Assembly: GCA_946481425.1 (NCBI GenBank)
Contig: CAMLNT010000080.1
Location: 1-10,198 of the forward strand
Origin: an uncultured Brevundimonas sp.
Lineage (GTDB): Bacteria; Pseudomonadota; Alphaproteobacteria; Caulobacterales; Caulobacteraceae
DNA length: 10,198 nucleotides
Direction of reading: 5' to 3'
Shown here: positions 1 through 6,587 of the stretch, in pieces
How the letters are laid out: the number at the start of each line of letters is the position of its first letter
How positions within the stretch are numbered: the stretch's first letter is position 1
The notes under the pieces: generated by a model
What the model was told of the DNA's origin: nothing
Database searches by the model: none
Seen by the model: only the letters and a program-made list of their open reading frames with translations
Program-made: the position numbers and the translations under genes

Positions 1-168
1 CTCCGCAGACGCGCCGCCGTAGGACGTCGATACCGACACCACGGGCGGATCGATGTCCGGCAGTTCGCGCACTGGCAGCGGGAAGAAGGCCGCCGCGCCG
101 AGGACCACCAGAACGATGGCGGCGACCGCCGCGAGAACCGGGCGACGGACAGCGATGTCCGACAGCAT
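1..168 (-). CDS. RND efflux pump inner-membrane subunit (N-terminal 56 residues, cut by window edge)
   Basis: The protein would be the proton-driven inner-membrane pump of a tripartite RND system, moving drugs or other amphiphiles from membrane or periplasm to the outside. Reading the minus strand from ATG at 168 gives MLSDIAVRRPVLAA, then a hydrophobic first transmembrane helix (about residues 10-30), then LPVRELPDIDPPVVSVSTSY and GGASAE. A short cytoplasmic start, TM1, and a 'PDIDPP.V.V.T.Y.GASAE' entry into the porter domain are hallmarks of the AcrB/MexB (HAE1) family, whose members are usually about 1,020-1,060 residues; the rest lies outside the window. The start overlaps the stop of the adaptor gene by one base (TGATG), so the two are probably translationally coupled. 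The substrate cannot be told from this fragment. Family assignment is firm; the HAE1 subgroup is likely. Confidence 0.9.
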   Translation of the reverse strand, partial: MLSDIAVRRPVLAAVAAIVLVVLGAAAFFPLPVRELPDIDPPVVSVSTSYGGASAE

Positions 169-1304
169 CACTGGCCCGTACCCCGACCGCCCTGACCCTG
201 GCCGCGGCCGCCACCGGCGCCCGCGATCCGCACCGGCGCTCCCGGCTGCAGACGGTTGAGACCGCCCGCCACGATCTGGTCACCGGCGGCCAGACCGCCC
301 ACGATCTCGATAAAGCCGCCCTCGACCGACCCCGTCTCGACGACGATGCGCTGGGCCTGCGCCTGGTCGCCTCCGCCGGCCACGCGATAGACGAAAGCCT
401 GGTCGCCTTCGAAGATCACGGCCGCTTCCGGTGCGGCGAGCGCCAGTCGCTGGCCTTCCTGGACACGCACGCGGATCGACATGCCGGGGCGCAGCCGTCC
501 TCCGCTGTTGGGGAACTCGGCGCGCGCCGTCACGGCCCGCGTCGTCTGATCCACCCGCGTGTCGATGAGAGCGATCGAGCCCGAGAAGCTCTCGCCCGGC
601 AGGGCGTCCGCCGTCGCGATGATCGGCGTGCCGGCCCGGACAACCGACAGGTAGCGCTCGGGCACCGGGAAATCGACGCGGATCACGCTGATGTCGTCCA
701 GGGTGGCGATGGTGGTGCCGGGGTTCACCAGCGTGCCCGGCGTGACCGTCGACAGGCCGACCACGCCCGAGAACGGCGCCCGGATCATCCGGTCGCCGCG
801 CCGTGCCTGAGCCGCCTGAAGCGCCGCCTGCGCCGTCTCGACCGCGTTTTCCGCCTGCTCGGCCTGGATCCGGGGCGCCACGCCGCGATCCGCCAACTCG
901 CGCCATCGGTCGTAATCGCGCTGGGCCTGCGCCAGATTGGCCCGGGCCGTCAGGATGCCGGCGTCTTCCTCGCGCGCCTGAAGTTCGACCAGCGGCGCTC
1001 CCGCCCGCACGGCCTGTCCGTCCCGGAACAGCACCCGCGTGATGAGTTCGGTCGTCGCGGACGTGATGTCGAGGCTGCGTCGCCCGCGGGCCACGCCCAG
1101 CGCCTGGATCTGATTGACGAAATCGCGTTCAGCGACGGCTACGACCTGCACAGTCTGCGCCCGTCCGCCACCCGGACCACCCGGGCCGCCCGGCCCACCC
1201 TTTTCCTCGCCGCCGGACAACGCCCTCACCGCCACGGCCATGACCATCAGCACGACAAGGACCAGGGCGGCGGCCAGAAAGAAGTGACGCTTGGCGAAAT
1301 TCAC
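168..1304 (-). CDS. RND efflux periplasmic adaptor (membrane fusion protein, HlyD/AcrA family)
   Basis: This is the periplasmic adaptor that links an RND pump to an outer-membrane channel. From the GTG at 1304 it has 378 residues: a membrane anchor (about 9-28), a Gly/Pro-rich linker (about 31-47, GGPGGPGGPGGG), a first lipoyl half (about 80-112), an alpha-helical hairpin rich in Ala and Gln (about 112-170), the second lipoyl half starting at RAPFSGVVG (175-183), a beta-barrel domain (about 205-285) and a membrane-proximal domain. It ends in a Gly/Arg/Gln-rich tail. An upstream TTG at 1361 would add 19 residues but lacks a Shine-Dalgarno. The GTG is preceded by GGAG with a 6-base spacer and puts the hydrophobic anchor close to the N-terminus, so I prefer it. 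The anchor has no lipobox Cys, so it looks like an uncleaved signal-anchor rather than a lipoprotein. Downstream it overlaps the pump gene by one base. Family is certain; substrate unknown. Confidence 0.93.
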   Translation of the reverse strand: MNFAKRHFFLAAALVLVVLMVMAVAVRALSGGEEKGGPGGPGGPGGGRAQTVQVVAVAERDFVNQIQALGVARGRRSLDITSATTELITRVLFRDGQAVRAGAPLVELQAREEDAGILTARANLAQAQRDYDRWRELADRGVAPRIQAEQAENAVETAQAALQAAQARRGDRMIRAPFSGVVGLSTVTPGTLVNPGTTIATLDDISVIRVDFPVPERYLSVVRAGTPIIATADALPGESFSGSIALIDTRVDQTTRAVTARAEFPNSGGRLRPGMSIRVRVQEGQRLALAAPEAAVIFEGDQAFVYRVAGGGDQAQAQRIVVETGSVEGGFIEIVGGLAAGDQIVAGGLNRLQPGAPVRIAGAGGGRGQGQGGRGTGQ

Positions 1305-1310
1305 GAAACG

Positions 1311-1314
1311 CTCC
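1311..1314 (-). promoter_or_regulatory. Ribosome-binding site deciding the adaptor start
   Basis: GGAG on the minus strand lies 6 bases before GTG at 1304. The competing upstream TTG at 1361 has no purine-rich motif at a suitable distance. This supports the shorter 378-residue adaptor. Confidence 0.6.
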
Positions 1315-1373
1315 GGATACAGGGGCTCGGCGGGATATAGCGGGAGCCGCCAGTGCTTCAACGGAAATACGAA

Positions 1374-2144
1374 CTAGAACCGTCGCCAGATGCCGATGAT
1401 CGGCCCGCTTTGCGCGGGAACTTCGCCCCGACCTGAGACGGCCTGGCGCCAGCCCGCCTGCAGGCTCCAGTCGCCAAACCGCCGCACCAGCGAGGACTCG
1501 GAGTTGATCCACATCGCCTCTGGCCCCTCCACGGTGCGGCCGGCGTAGGTCTGGTTCAACACCATCCAGTGCTCGCCGAAATGCAGTCCGACCGTCAACT
1601 CGGCGCGATCCTCGTCTGGCAGGCCCTCCCGGAAAACGCGTGCGGCCTGGGCCTCGATGAAGGCGTCGCGGCCACCCAGCCAGCCAAACCGCCCGCTATG
1701 CCCGGCCAGAACCCGCACCTCCCAGTCGCCGTCCCCGGCGCCGGGCGCGGCATAGCCCGCGTTGCGGCCCTCTCCGGCCCAGGCATAGCCGGCGTAGAGG
1801 CTGACGGCGGACCGCTCTGTCCTCAGCGCCTGCCAGCGCACGCCGATCTCGACCGGGCCACGGCCCTCATAGTCGACGAAGGTGTCCTGGCCGCTCTGCC
1901 ACTCCGCCTTGACCTGAAGCGTCAGACTCTGTGTCAGTCCACGTTCGGCGAAGACCGCCAGGGTGTCATCGGCGCGCTCGTCGGGCAGCGGCCGGCGCAG
2001 GCCGTCGACATCGAAGCCCTCGGTCGCGCGCATGCGCTCGTATTTGACGATGACCTGGGTCCGGCCCTGATCCATCGCCCATGCGCCCGCGAGCGCCGAC
2101 GTCGGGGTGGCCGCCGCAAGCGTCGCGACGGCGAGCAACCTCAA
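1374..2144 (-). CDS. Exported protein, probable outer-membrane beta-barrel, unknown function
   Basis: The 256-residue product begins with a probable signal peptide (MRLLAVATLAAATPTSALA, likely cleaved before GAWAMDQ). The rest is a run of alternating polar/hydrophobic segments with many aromatic residues, such as TQVIVKYERMRA, LTLQVKAEWQSG, VEIGVRWQAL, AVSLYAGYAWAG and WSLQAGWRQAV. It ends in GIIGIWRRF-like residues (PIIGIWRRF) with a terminal Phe, the usual C-terminal signature for BAM-assembled outer-membrane proteins. The start is TTG, overlapping the aldolase stop by four bases (TTGA). I see no strong Shine-Dalgarno, so re-initiation after the aldolase is plausible. It lies just upstream of the RND adaptor gene. 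It lacks the long helical barrel and length (about 450 residues) of a TolC/OprM channel, so it is not the obvious third part of the pump. I do not recognise a named family; barrel topology is an inference from sequence pattern. Confidence 0.78.
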   Translation of the reverse strand: MRLLAVATLAAATPTSALAGAWAMDQGRTQVIVKYERMRATEGFDVDGLRRPLPDERADDTLAVFAERGLTQSLTLQVKAEWQSGQDTFVDYEGRGPVEIGVRWQALRTERSAVSLYAGYAWAGEGRNAGYAAPGAGDGDWEVRVLAGHSGRFGWLGGRDAFIEAQAARVFREGLPDEDRAELTVGLHFGEHWMVLNQTYAGRTVEGPEAMWINSESSLVRRFGDWSLQAGWRQAVSGRGEVPAQSGPIIGIWRRF

Positions 2145-2905
2145 GCGTCGTAACCCGGCGATTTGCGGTCCAGCATCCGCAGGGCTCCGGGCCAGGCGAG
2201 ACCGGAGACGAAGCCGATGCCGCGCCCCTGCTCCTTCGTCTCGGCCTGGGCCGCGTCCGGCGCCACAAGGACGCCGTCGCGACCGGCGGACAGCGCAGCG
2301 ACCTGCTGGGCGCAGGCGCGTTCCAGGAAAAAGATGCCGATCCAGGCCTCAGCCGCCGTCCGACCAACCGCCAGTGTCCCGTGGTTTCTAAGCAGCATCA
2401 GGGGCTTGTCGCCAAGATCGGCTACGAGACGTTCACGTTCGTCGTGGTTCAGCGCCAGGCCCTCGTAGCCATGGTAGGCGACCTGATGCTGGAGCAGGCA
2501 GGCATTTTGGCTGATCGGCAGCAGCCCTTCCTTCTGGGCCGCCACCCCCACTCCGTTCTGCGTGTGCAGATGGATAACGAAATGGGCGTCCTCGCGCGCG
2601 GCGTGCACGGCCGAATGGATCGTGAAGCCCGCCGGATTCACGAAGTTGTTCGTCTCCTGGACGATGTTGCCGTCCAGATCGACCTTGACCAGCGAGGAGG
2701 CCGTCATCTCCTCGAAATACCAGCCGTACGGGTTGATCAGGAAATGGTGCTCCGGCCCCGGAACGCGCGCCGAAATGTGGGTGAAGATCATGTCGTCCCA
2801 CCCGTGCAGGGCGACCAGACGGTAGAGCGCCGCCAGCTCGACGCGCGTCTTCCATTCCGCTTCCGAAACCTGGGCCTTGAGACCCGCGACCGCACCGTCC
2901 GCCAT
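2141..2905 (-). CDS. Class II aldolase/adducin family protein
   Basis: A cytoplasmic metal-dependent enzyme of the fold shared by fuculose-phosphate aldolase, ribulose-5-phosphate 4-epimerase and the adducin head. Its 254 residues carry the family's landmarks: IFTHISARVPG (40-50), FLINPYGWYFEEM (55-67), a metal site with H112 and H114 in VIHLHTQNG, and a third candidate ligand H175 in LLRNHGTLAVG. The C-terminal helix region (EAWIGIFFLERACAQQ) is also typical. The ATG at 2905 has a strong GGAGG five bases upstream. Many Caulobacterales and other proteobacterial members are annotated only as 'class II aldolase/adducin family', and I cannot name the substrate. It is the first gene of the minus-strand run and overlaps the barrel-protein gene by four bases. 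No sugar-catabolic neighbour is visible, so its link to the efflux genes is unexplained. Confidence 0.93.
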   Translation of the reverse strand: MADGAVAGLKAQVSEAEWKTRVELAALYRLVALHGWDDMIFTHISARVPGPEHHFLINPYGWYFEEMTASSLVKVDLDGNIVQETNNFVNPAGFTIHSAVHAAREDAHFVIHLHTQNGVGVAAQKEGLLPISQNACLLQHQVAYHGYEGLALNHDERERLVADLGDKPLMLLRNHGTLAVGRTAAEAWIGIFFLERACAQQVAALSAGRDGVLVAPDAAQAETKEQGRGIGFVSGLAWPGALRMLDRKSPGYDA

Positions 2906-3042
2906 GGCGTCCTCCAGTGGCCCTTAGAGGCCTTGCGCGGCAAGGTCGCGCCACAGGTGATCGGCGTCAAGGTTTCCGGCCCGTTAAGCATGTTTTCATG
3001 GGTGCCTTGCATGGATGGCCCGTGCTTAGCCGGAGTAGCGAA
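2906..3042. promoter_or_regulatory. Divergent intergenic region with palindrome and CtrA-like half-matching site
   Basis: This gap separates the divergent aldolase and DUF2336 genes and must hold both promoters, though I cannot place -35/-10 elements with confidence. It contains a palindrome at 2931-2945 (CCTTGC-GCG-GCAAGG, extendable to 2929-2947 with a G.T pair), a possible operator. At 2984-2998 there is TTAA-N7-TTCA, one base short of the Caulobacter CtrA consensus TTAA-N7-TTAA. Confidence 0.35.
3032..3035 (+). promoter_or_regulatory. Ribosome-binding site suggesting a TTG start for the DUF2336 gene
   Basis: GGAG is followed by seven bases and then TTG at 3043, in frame with the DUF2336 protein. 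The in-frame ATG at 2998 has no purine-rich motif before it, so the TTG is the better-supported start, though not certain. Confidence 0.45.
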
Positions 3043-4182
3043 TTGGCCGCGGTCGACATCGCCTATGACGACAGGTTTCCTGAGCCGCCTGCGGATCGGC
3101 TCGTGGCTCTGGCGCGCAGCCGAGCCGCCGACGATCGTCAGCGCCTTCTCATGGGGCTCGCGGATCTGGTCGAGGCGTCCGGCCGTGCGGCCGACGACGT
3201 CGCCTCCGAAATTTTTCTGACCATCATTCGCGACGTCGAACGCGACATCCGGAAGGCGCTGTCCGAACGCCTGGCCCAGGCCGAATGGGCGCCGCCGGCG
3301 CTCATCAATATTCTGGCGCTGGACGAGATCGAGATCGCCCGCCCGATCATCGCCAAGAGCCCCCTCCTGCGCGATCAGGATCTGATCCGCGTGTTGGTTG
3401 AGGCAACCGTCGAACACCAGATCGAGGTCGCGCGTCGACCGAACGTGGGAGCCACCGTCGTCGACGCCATCATCGATCGCAGCGAACCGGCAGTTCTTAC
3501 CGCTCTAGCCGGCAATCCGACGGCCAATATCTCCGAGATCGGCATTCGTCGTCTGGTCGAGACATCCCGTCGTATCGCCGGCCTGCGAGCCCCCCTGGCG
3601 CGCCACCCGCGCCTGACCGAAGAACTCGCCCAGCACCTTTATGCGTGGGTCGGCCAGGCGCTGCGTCAGGCGATCGGCGAACGCTTCCGCATCGATACCC
3701 AGGCGCTTGAGGCCGCCATGGCCGACGCCGTCCAGACCGCGGCAAACCCGCAAGCCCCGGCGGCCGCCGGCGCCTCCACCCAGATCGACCCGCAACGCGA
3801 CGAGATGGAGCGCCGCCTCATCGCCAAGCTCGATAGCGCCGGCCAGCTGCGCCCCGGTTATCTGGTCCGCGCCGCTCGCGAAGGCCGCATCAGTCTGTTC
3901 GAAAATGCTCTCGCCGTCCTCGGCGGCTACCCTGTCGACATGGTCCGCCAGGCCGTCATGGCCGACACGGCCGAGCCACTCGCCCTGGCCTGCGCCTCGG
4001 TTGGCATCGATCGGGCCGCCTTCCCATCCATGCTCGCCGAGGTCCGCGCCCGCTCCGGCGGCCGTCCCCTCGGGCCGGGACTGGACATCAAGGTTCTGCG
4101 GCTGTTCGATCTGGACGCCGACACGGCGGCGCGCGCGTTCCGCCGCGCGGTCGAAGCGGGGCAACAGGCCAGATCTGTTTGA
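3043..4182 (+). CDS. DUF2336 domain-containing helical-repeat protein
   Basis: From the TTG at 3043 this is 379 residues of soluble, almost entirely helical protein. An in-frame ATG at 2998 would add 15 residues of low-complexity start. The N-terminal part, with DRLVALARSRAADDRQRLLMGLADL and DVASEIFLTIIRDVERDIRKALSERLA, matches what I know of the alphaproteobacterial DUF2336 family. In the middle a HEAT-like motif recurs: VARRPNVGATVVDAII (about 129), ALAGNPTANISEIGIRRLV (about 154) and PLARHPRLTEELAQHL (about 184). An Ala/Pro linker (about 223-236) separates this from a second helical half. The family has no established biochemical role that I know of; repeat architecture suggests protein-protein contacts. 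It precedes nadK by 31 bases on the same strand and probably shares its transcript. Family assignment is good; function unknown. Confidence 0.83.
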   Translation: MAAVDIAYDDRFPEPPADRLVALARSRAADDRQRLLMGLADLVEASGRAADDVASEIFLTIIRDVERDIRKALSERLAQAEWAPPALINILALDEIEIARPIIAKSPLLRDQDLIRVLVEATVEHQIEVARRPNVGATVVDAIIDRSEPAVLTALAGNPTANISEIGIRRLVETSRRIAGLRAPLARHPRLTEELAQHLYAWVGQALRQAIGERFRIDTQALEAAMADAVQTAANPQAPAAAGASTQIDPQRDEMERRLIAKLDSAGQLRPGYLVRAAREGRISLFENALAVLGGYPVDMVRQAVMADTAEPLALACASVGIDRAAFPSMLAEVRARSGGRPLGPGLDIKVLRLFDLDADTAARAFRRAVEAGQQARSV

Positions 4183-4213
4183 CATTTCCGCGCTGAGCGG
4201 GCTTGCCTGAGCC

Positions 4214-4984
4214 ATGGCCGCCTCGCTTCGCCTCGCCTTCGCCGCCGCTGACAGACCCGAGGCCGAAGCGGCGCGACGGGCGCTCATCGAACGCTATGGC
4301 GACGCGTCCGCCGAAGAAGCAGACGTCATCGTGGCTCTGGGCGGCGACGGTTTCATGCTCGAGACGCTGCACGACGCTCTCGAGATCAAGAAGCCAATCT
4401 TCGGGATGAACCGCGGCTCCGTCGGCTTCCTGATGAACGACTACACGGAAGACGGGCTGGTCGAGCGCATCGAGGCGGCCTCGCCGACCGTGATCCATCC
4501 GCTGTCCATGCGCGCTGTAACCCTCTCAGGCGAAGAACAGCTTGGCCTGGCGATCAACGAGGTGTCGCTGCTACGCCAGACGCGCCAGAGCGCTAAACTG
4601 TCCATCGCGGTGGATGGACGCGTGCGGCTGCCGGAATTGATCTGCGACGGAGTGATGGTGGCGACCCCCGCCGGCTCGACCGCCTACAATCTTTCGGCGC
4701 ACGGACCGGTCATCCCGCTGGGCGCCGGCATCCTGGCCCTGACCCCGATCAGCGCCTTCCGTCCCCGCCGCTGGCGCGGCGCCCTGCTCCCCCAGACCGC
4801 CTCCGTCACCTTCGAGGTCCTGGAAGCGGACAAGCGGCCCGTCTCGGCGGTGGCCGACGACCTGGAGGTGCGTCATGTGGCCCGGGTCGAGGTGTCAGAA
4901 CGCCGGGACCTGGCGCTGACCATGCTGTTCGACGCTGACCGGTCCTACGAGGAACGGGTTCTGGCCGAACAATTCTCCGCCTAA
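4214..4984 (+). CDS. nadK: NAD kinase
   Basis: Phosphorylates NAD to NADP with ATP, the only route to NADP(H) in most bacteria, so it is probably essential. The 256-residue protein shows the family motifs in order: [14 protein letters not shown] with the catalytic GGDG at 43-46, [13 protein letters not shown] (63-75) for nucleotide binding, the conserved NE pair at N115-E116, and [21 protein letters not shown] (145-165) with its Thr-Pro-x-Gly-Ser-Thr-Ala-Tyr signature. Length is typical of the short alphaproteobacterial form. The ATG at 4214 gives a normal N-terminus, although the Shine-Dalgarno is weak (GAGCGG region upstream), fitting coupling to the DUF2336 gene just before it. The Hpt gene follows after about 54 bases. 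Confidence is very high for the enzyme. Confidence 0.97.
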   Translation: MAASLRLAFAAADRPEAEAARRALIERYGDASAEEADVIVALGGDGFMLETLHDALEIKKPIFGMNRGSVGFLMNDYTEDGLVERIEAASPTVIHPLSMRAVTLSGEEQLGLAINEVSLLRQTRQSAKLSIAVDGRVRLPELICDGVMVATPAGSTAYNLSAHGPVIPLGAGILALTPISAFRPRRWRGALLPQTASVTFEVLEADKRPVSAVADDLEVRHVARVEVSERRDLALTMLFDADRSYEERVLAEQFSA

Positions 4985-4995
4985 GGGTTCTTTAA
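4981..4995 (+). promoter_or_regulatory. CtrA-like site between nadK and the Hpt gene (candidate)
   Basis: CTAA-GGGTTCT-TTAA matches seven of eight positions of the Caulobacter CtrA consensus TTAA-N7-TTAA. It overlaps the nadK stop codon and lies 44 bases upstream of the Hpt GTG, a reasonable promoter position. It is a pattern match only. Confidence 0.25.
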
Positions 4996-5025
4996 GCGGT
5001 CCCTGCCACGGTTGGCGTCCGTTTC

Positions 5026-5029
5026 GGAG
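5026..5029 (+). promoter_or_regulatory. Ribosome-binding site deciding the Hpt start
   Basis: GGAG lies nine bases before GTG at 5039. The alternative in-frame TTG at 5012 has no comparable motif and would place this GGAG inside the coding sequence. Confidence 0.5.
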
Positions 5030-5038
5030 CCTGATCCA

Positions 5039-5521
5039 GTGACCAAGTCCGCCCAATTCATCCAGCCCCCCAACACGCTTCGCCTGAAAGTTGGCGGCGC
5101 CGGGTTCGGAGGGATCGACGCCGCCGCCGTCGCGCGCGCCGAGGCCGCGCTCAAGGATCTGTCGAGCCAGTTCGGTCAGTGGCTGGAGGACGAAGTGTCG
5201 AAGCTCGAGGCCGCCCGCACCGAAATCCGCGTCGTCGGCGTCATGCCCCAGACGATGGAGCAGCTGTACATGCGCGCCCACGACCTCAAGGGGCTCGGGG
5301 CGACCTACCAGTACCCGATCGTCACCCGGCTCGGCGCGTCGCTCTGCAAGCTGATCGACGACAAGGTCCGCATGCAGGCGCCGCTCTATCTCGTGGACGC
5401 CCACATCGACGCCATTCGCGCCGTGGTCCGCGACAAGATCCAGACCGACGATCACCCTGTCGGCCGCACTCTGGCGACGGAACTGGAAGCACGCACCGCC
5501 GAGCATCTCGCCTCCCTCTGA
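5039..5521 (+). CDS. Stand-alone Hpt (histidine phosphotransfer) protein
   Basis: The 160-residue product starts MTKSAQFIQPPNTLRL and is mainly helical after residue 25. The key stretch is EQLYMRAHDLKGLGATYQYP: H-D-L-K-G matches the Hpt consensus HxLKG, with H81 the candidate phospho-accepting histidine, followed by a second helix (IVTRLGASLCKLID) as in Hpt four-helix bundles. It has no receiver or kinase domain, so it would carry phosphate between a hybrid kinase and a response regulator encoded elsewhere. It is not ChpT, which has a dimeric HisKA-like fold with a degenerate ATPase domain. It follows nadK on the same strand; a CtrA-like site in the gap might give it its own promoter. Partners cannot be inferred from this window. 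Confidence 0.8.
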   Translation: MTKSAQFIQPPNTLRLKVGGAGFGGIDAAAVARAEAALKDLSSQFGQWLEDEVSKLEAARTEIRVVGVMPQTMEQLYMRAHDLKGLGATYQYPIVTRLGASLCKLIDDKVRMQAPLYLVDAHIDAIRAVVRDKIQTDDHPVGRTLATELEARTAEHLASL

Positions 5522-5575
5522 CGGTTTCCCTTTTCGCCGGTCATCGCTATTAGCGGCCCCTGAAAAGGAGCCGCC

Positions 5576-6040
5576 ATGACCGCGTTCAGCACCCTCACCT
5601 TCACCATCGACACCGGCGACCAGCAGGGCGACGTGACCATCCGGCTGCGTCCGGACCTGGCGCCGAACCACGTCGAGCGCATCGCGACCCTCGCCAATGA
5701 AGGCTTTTACGACGGCGTCGTCTTCCACCGTGTGATCCCGGGCTTCATGGCTCAGGGCGGCGACCCGACCGGCACCGGCACCTCGGGATCCTCCAAGCCG
5801 AACCTGAAGCAGGAATTCTCCGCCGAGCCCCACGTCCGCGGCGTCTGCTCCATGGCTCGCACCGCCAACCCGGACAGCGCCAACAGCCAGTTCTTCATCT
5901 GCTTCGATGACGCCCGATTCCTCGACCGCCAGTACACCGTCTGGGGCGAGGTTTCCGACGGCATGGATCTGATCGACGCCCTGCCCAAGGGCGAGCCGCC
6001 CCGCAGCCCGGGCAAGATCGTCAAGGCTCAGGCAGCGTAA
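5576..6040 (+). CDS. ppiB: Peptidyl-prolyl cis-trans isomerase, cyclophilin type
   Basis: Catalyses proline cis-trans isomerisation during protein folding. The 154 residues contain the cyclophilin core: VVFHRVIPGFMAQGGD (48-63) with catalytic R52 and Q60, SMARTANPDSANSQFFI (92-108), and QYTVWGEV (119-126), where W123 is the tryptophan linked to cyclosporin binding in eukaryotic cyclophilins (E. coli PpiB has Phe there). There is no signal peptide, so it is cytoplasmic and PpiB-like rather than PpiA-like. ATG 5576 is preceded by AAGGAG with a five-base spacer, a textbook site. It lies 54 bases after the Hpt gene, so co-transcription is possible but not shown. Confidence 0.95.
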   Translation: MTAFSTLTFTIDTGDQQGDVTIRLRPDLAPNHVERIATLANEGFYDGVVFHRVIPGFMAQGGDPTGTGTSGSSKPNLKQEFSAEPHVRGVCSMARTANPDSANSQFFICFDDARFLDRQYTVWGEVSDGMDLIDALPKGEPPRSPGKIVKAQAA

Positions 6041-6131
6041 AGAGATCGTTGAACGCTCGCTCAACTGAAGCGTTGCCGTAGTTCGCAATTCATGGTTCCC
6101 TCATCGATCGTTTGATCCTTGGGAGGGGACA
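6041..6131 (+). promoter_or_regulatory. Gap before the membrane-protein pair, weak hairpins
   Basis: The gap holds short complementary segments near 6049-6066 (GTTGA...TCAAC) and an overlapping AACGCT/AGCGTT pair. They are mutually exclusive and lack a T-tract, so I do not call a terminator. A strong GGGAGG at 6121-6126 serves the downstream ATG. Confidence 0.25.
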
Positions 6132-6587
6132 ATGACCGACGACACGACGGCCGCTTCGAGCGGCGTGCCCTGGCACTTCTGGGTGGTAGGCGTCCTGAGC
6201 CTGCTCTGGAATGGCTTTGGCGCCTACGACTTCATCATGTCGACCACGCAGGGCGAGGAATACTTCGTCGCGTCCGGCATGACGCCGGAGATGATCGCCT
6301 ATTTCAACGCCATGCCGACTTGGATGTATGCGCCCTGGATTGCAGGTGTCTGGGGCGCGGTGCTCGGCTCGTTGGCGCTGCTGATGCGCAAGCGTTGGGC
6401 CGTCTGGCTTTTCGCCGTCTCTCTGGTCGGCGCTGTCGTCAGCCTCATTTACGGCCTGGTCAATCCTATGCCGGAGCTGCCGGCCGAGATGGCCGTCATG
6501 CAGTTCATGCCTTGGGTCATTGTCGCCATCGCCGCCTTCCTGTGGTGGTACGCCGGGCGCATGGCGGCCCGGGGGGTTCTGCGTTGA
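6132..6587 (+). CDS. Four-helix integral membrane protein, first of a tandem paralogous pair
   Basis: The 151-residue protein has four predicted membrane helices: WVVGVLSLLWNGFGAYDFIM (TM1, about 18-37), WIAGVWGAVLGSLALLM (TM2), AVWLFAVSLVGAVVSLIYG (TM3) and PWVIVAIAAFLWWYAGRM (TM4). It has no signal peptide. Small proteins of this kind in Caulobacterales often carry the label 'sugar transporter', which I would not rely on. The loop between TM1 and TM2 is acidic and Met-rich (MTPEMIAYFNAMPTWMY). ATG 6132 has GGGAGG five bases upstream. The downstream paralog begins within its stop codon. Function unknown. Confidence 0.85.
   Translation: MTDDTTAASSGVPWHFWVVGVLSLLWNGFGAYDFIMSTTQGEEYFVASGMTPEMIAYFNAMPTWMYAPWIAGVWGAVLGSLALLMRKRWAVWLFAVSLVGAVVSLIYGLVNPMPELPAEMAVMQFMPWVIVAIAAFLWWYAGRMAARGVLR

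Noticed and set aside
1374..2144. The barrel protein as a TolC/OprM-type efflux channel
   Set aside because: It is too short and lacks the long helical repeats and N-terminal lipid/helix features of that family.
2081..3220. A 379-codon open frame on the plus strand opposite the aldolase gene
   Set aside because: The aldolase on the minus strand has metal-site histidines and a strong ribosome-binding site. The plus-strand translation is Arg-rich without recognisable domains.
3505..4287. A 260-codon minus-strand frame opposite the DUF2336 gene
   Set aside because: Gly/Ala/Asp-rich shadow translation with no motif, while the plus strand gives a coherent helical protein.
5012..5521. The Hpt protein as ChpT
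   Set aside because: ChpT is a longer dimeric protein with a HisKA-like helical hairpin and degenerate ATPase domain; this one is 160 residues with an Hpt-type HDLKG motif.
6049..6075. A terminator after ppiB
   Set aside because: The complementary arms are short, imperfect and mutually exclusive, and no T-tract follows.
4895..6088. A 397-codon open frame on the minus strand
   Set aside because: It runs antisense to nadK's end, the Hpt gene and ppiB, which have clear family motifs. Its translation is low-complexity Gly/Ala/Asp/His-rich and resembles no family; long antisense frames are expected in GC-rich DNA.
6119..6583. A frame running from 6119 into the second membrane paralog
   Set aside because: The part before 6584 is an Arg/Gly-rich shadow of the first paralog; only the part from TTG 6584 matches the membrane-protein pattern. 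It is not a fusion gene.
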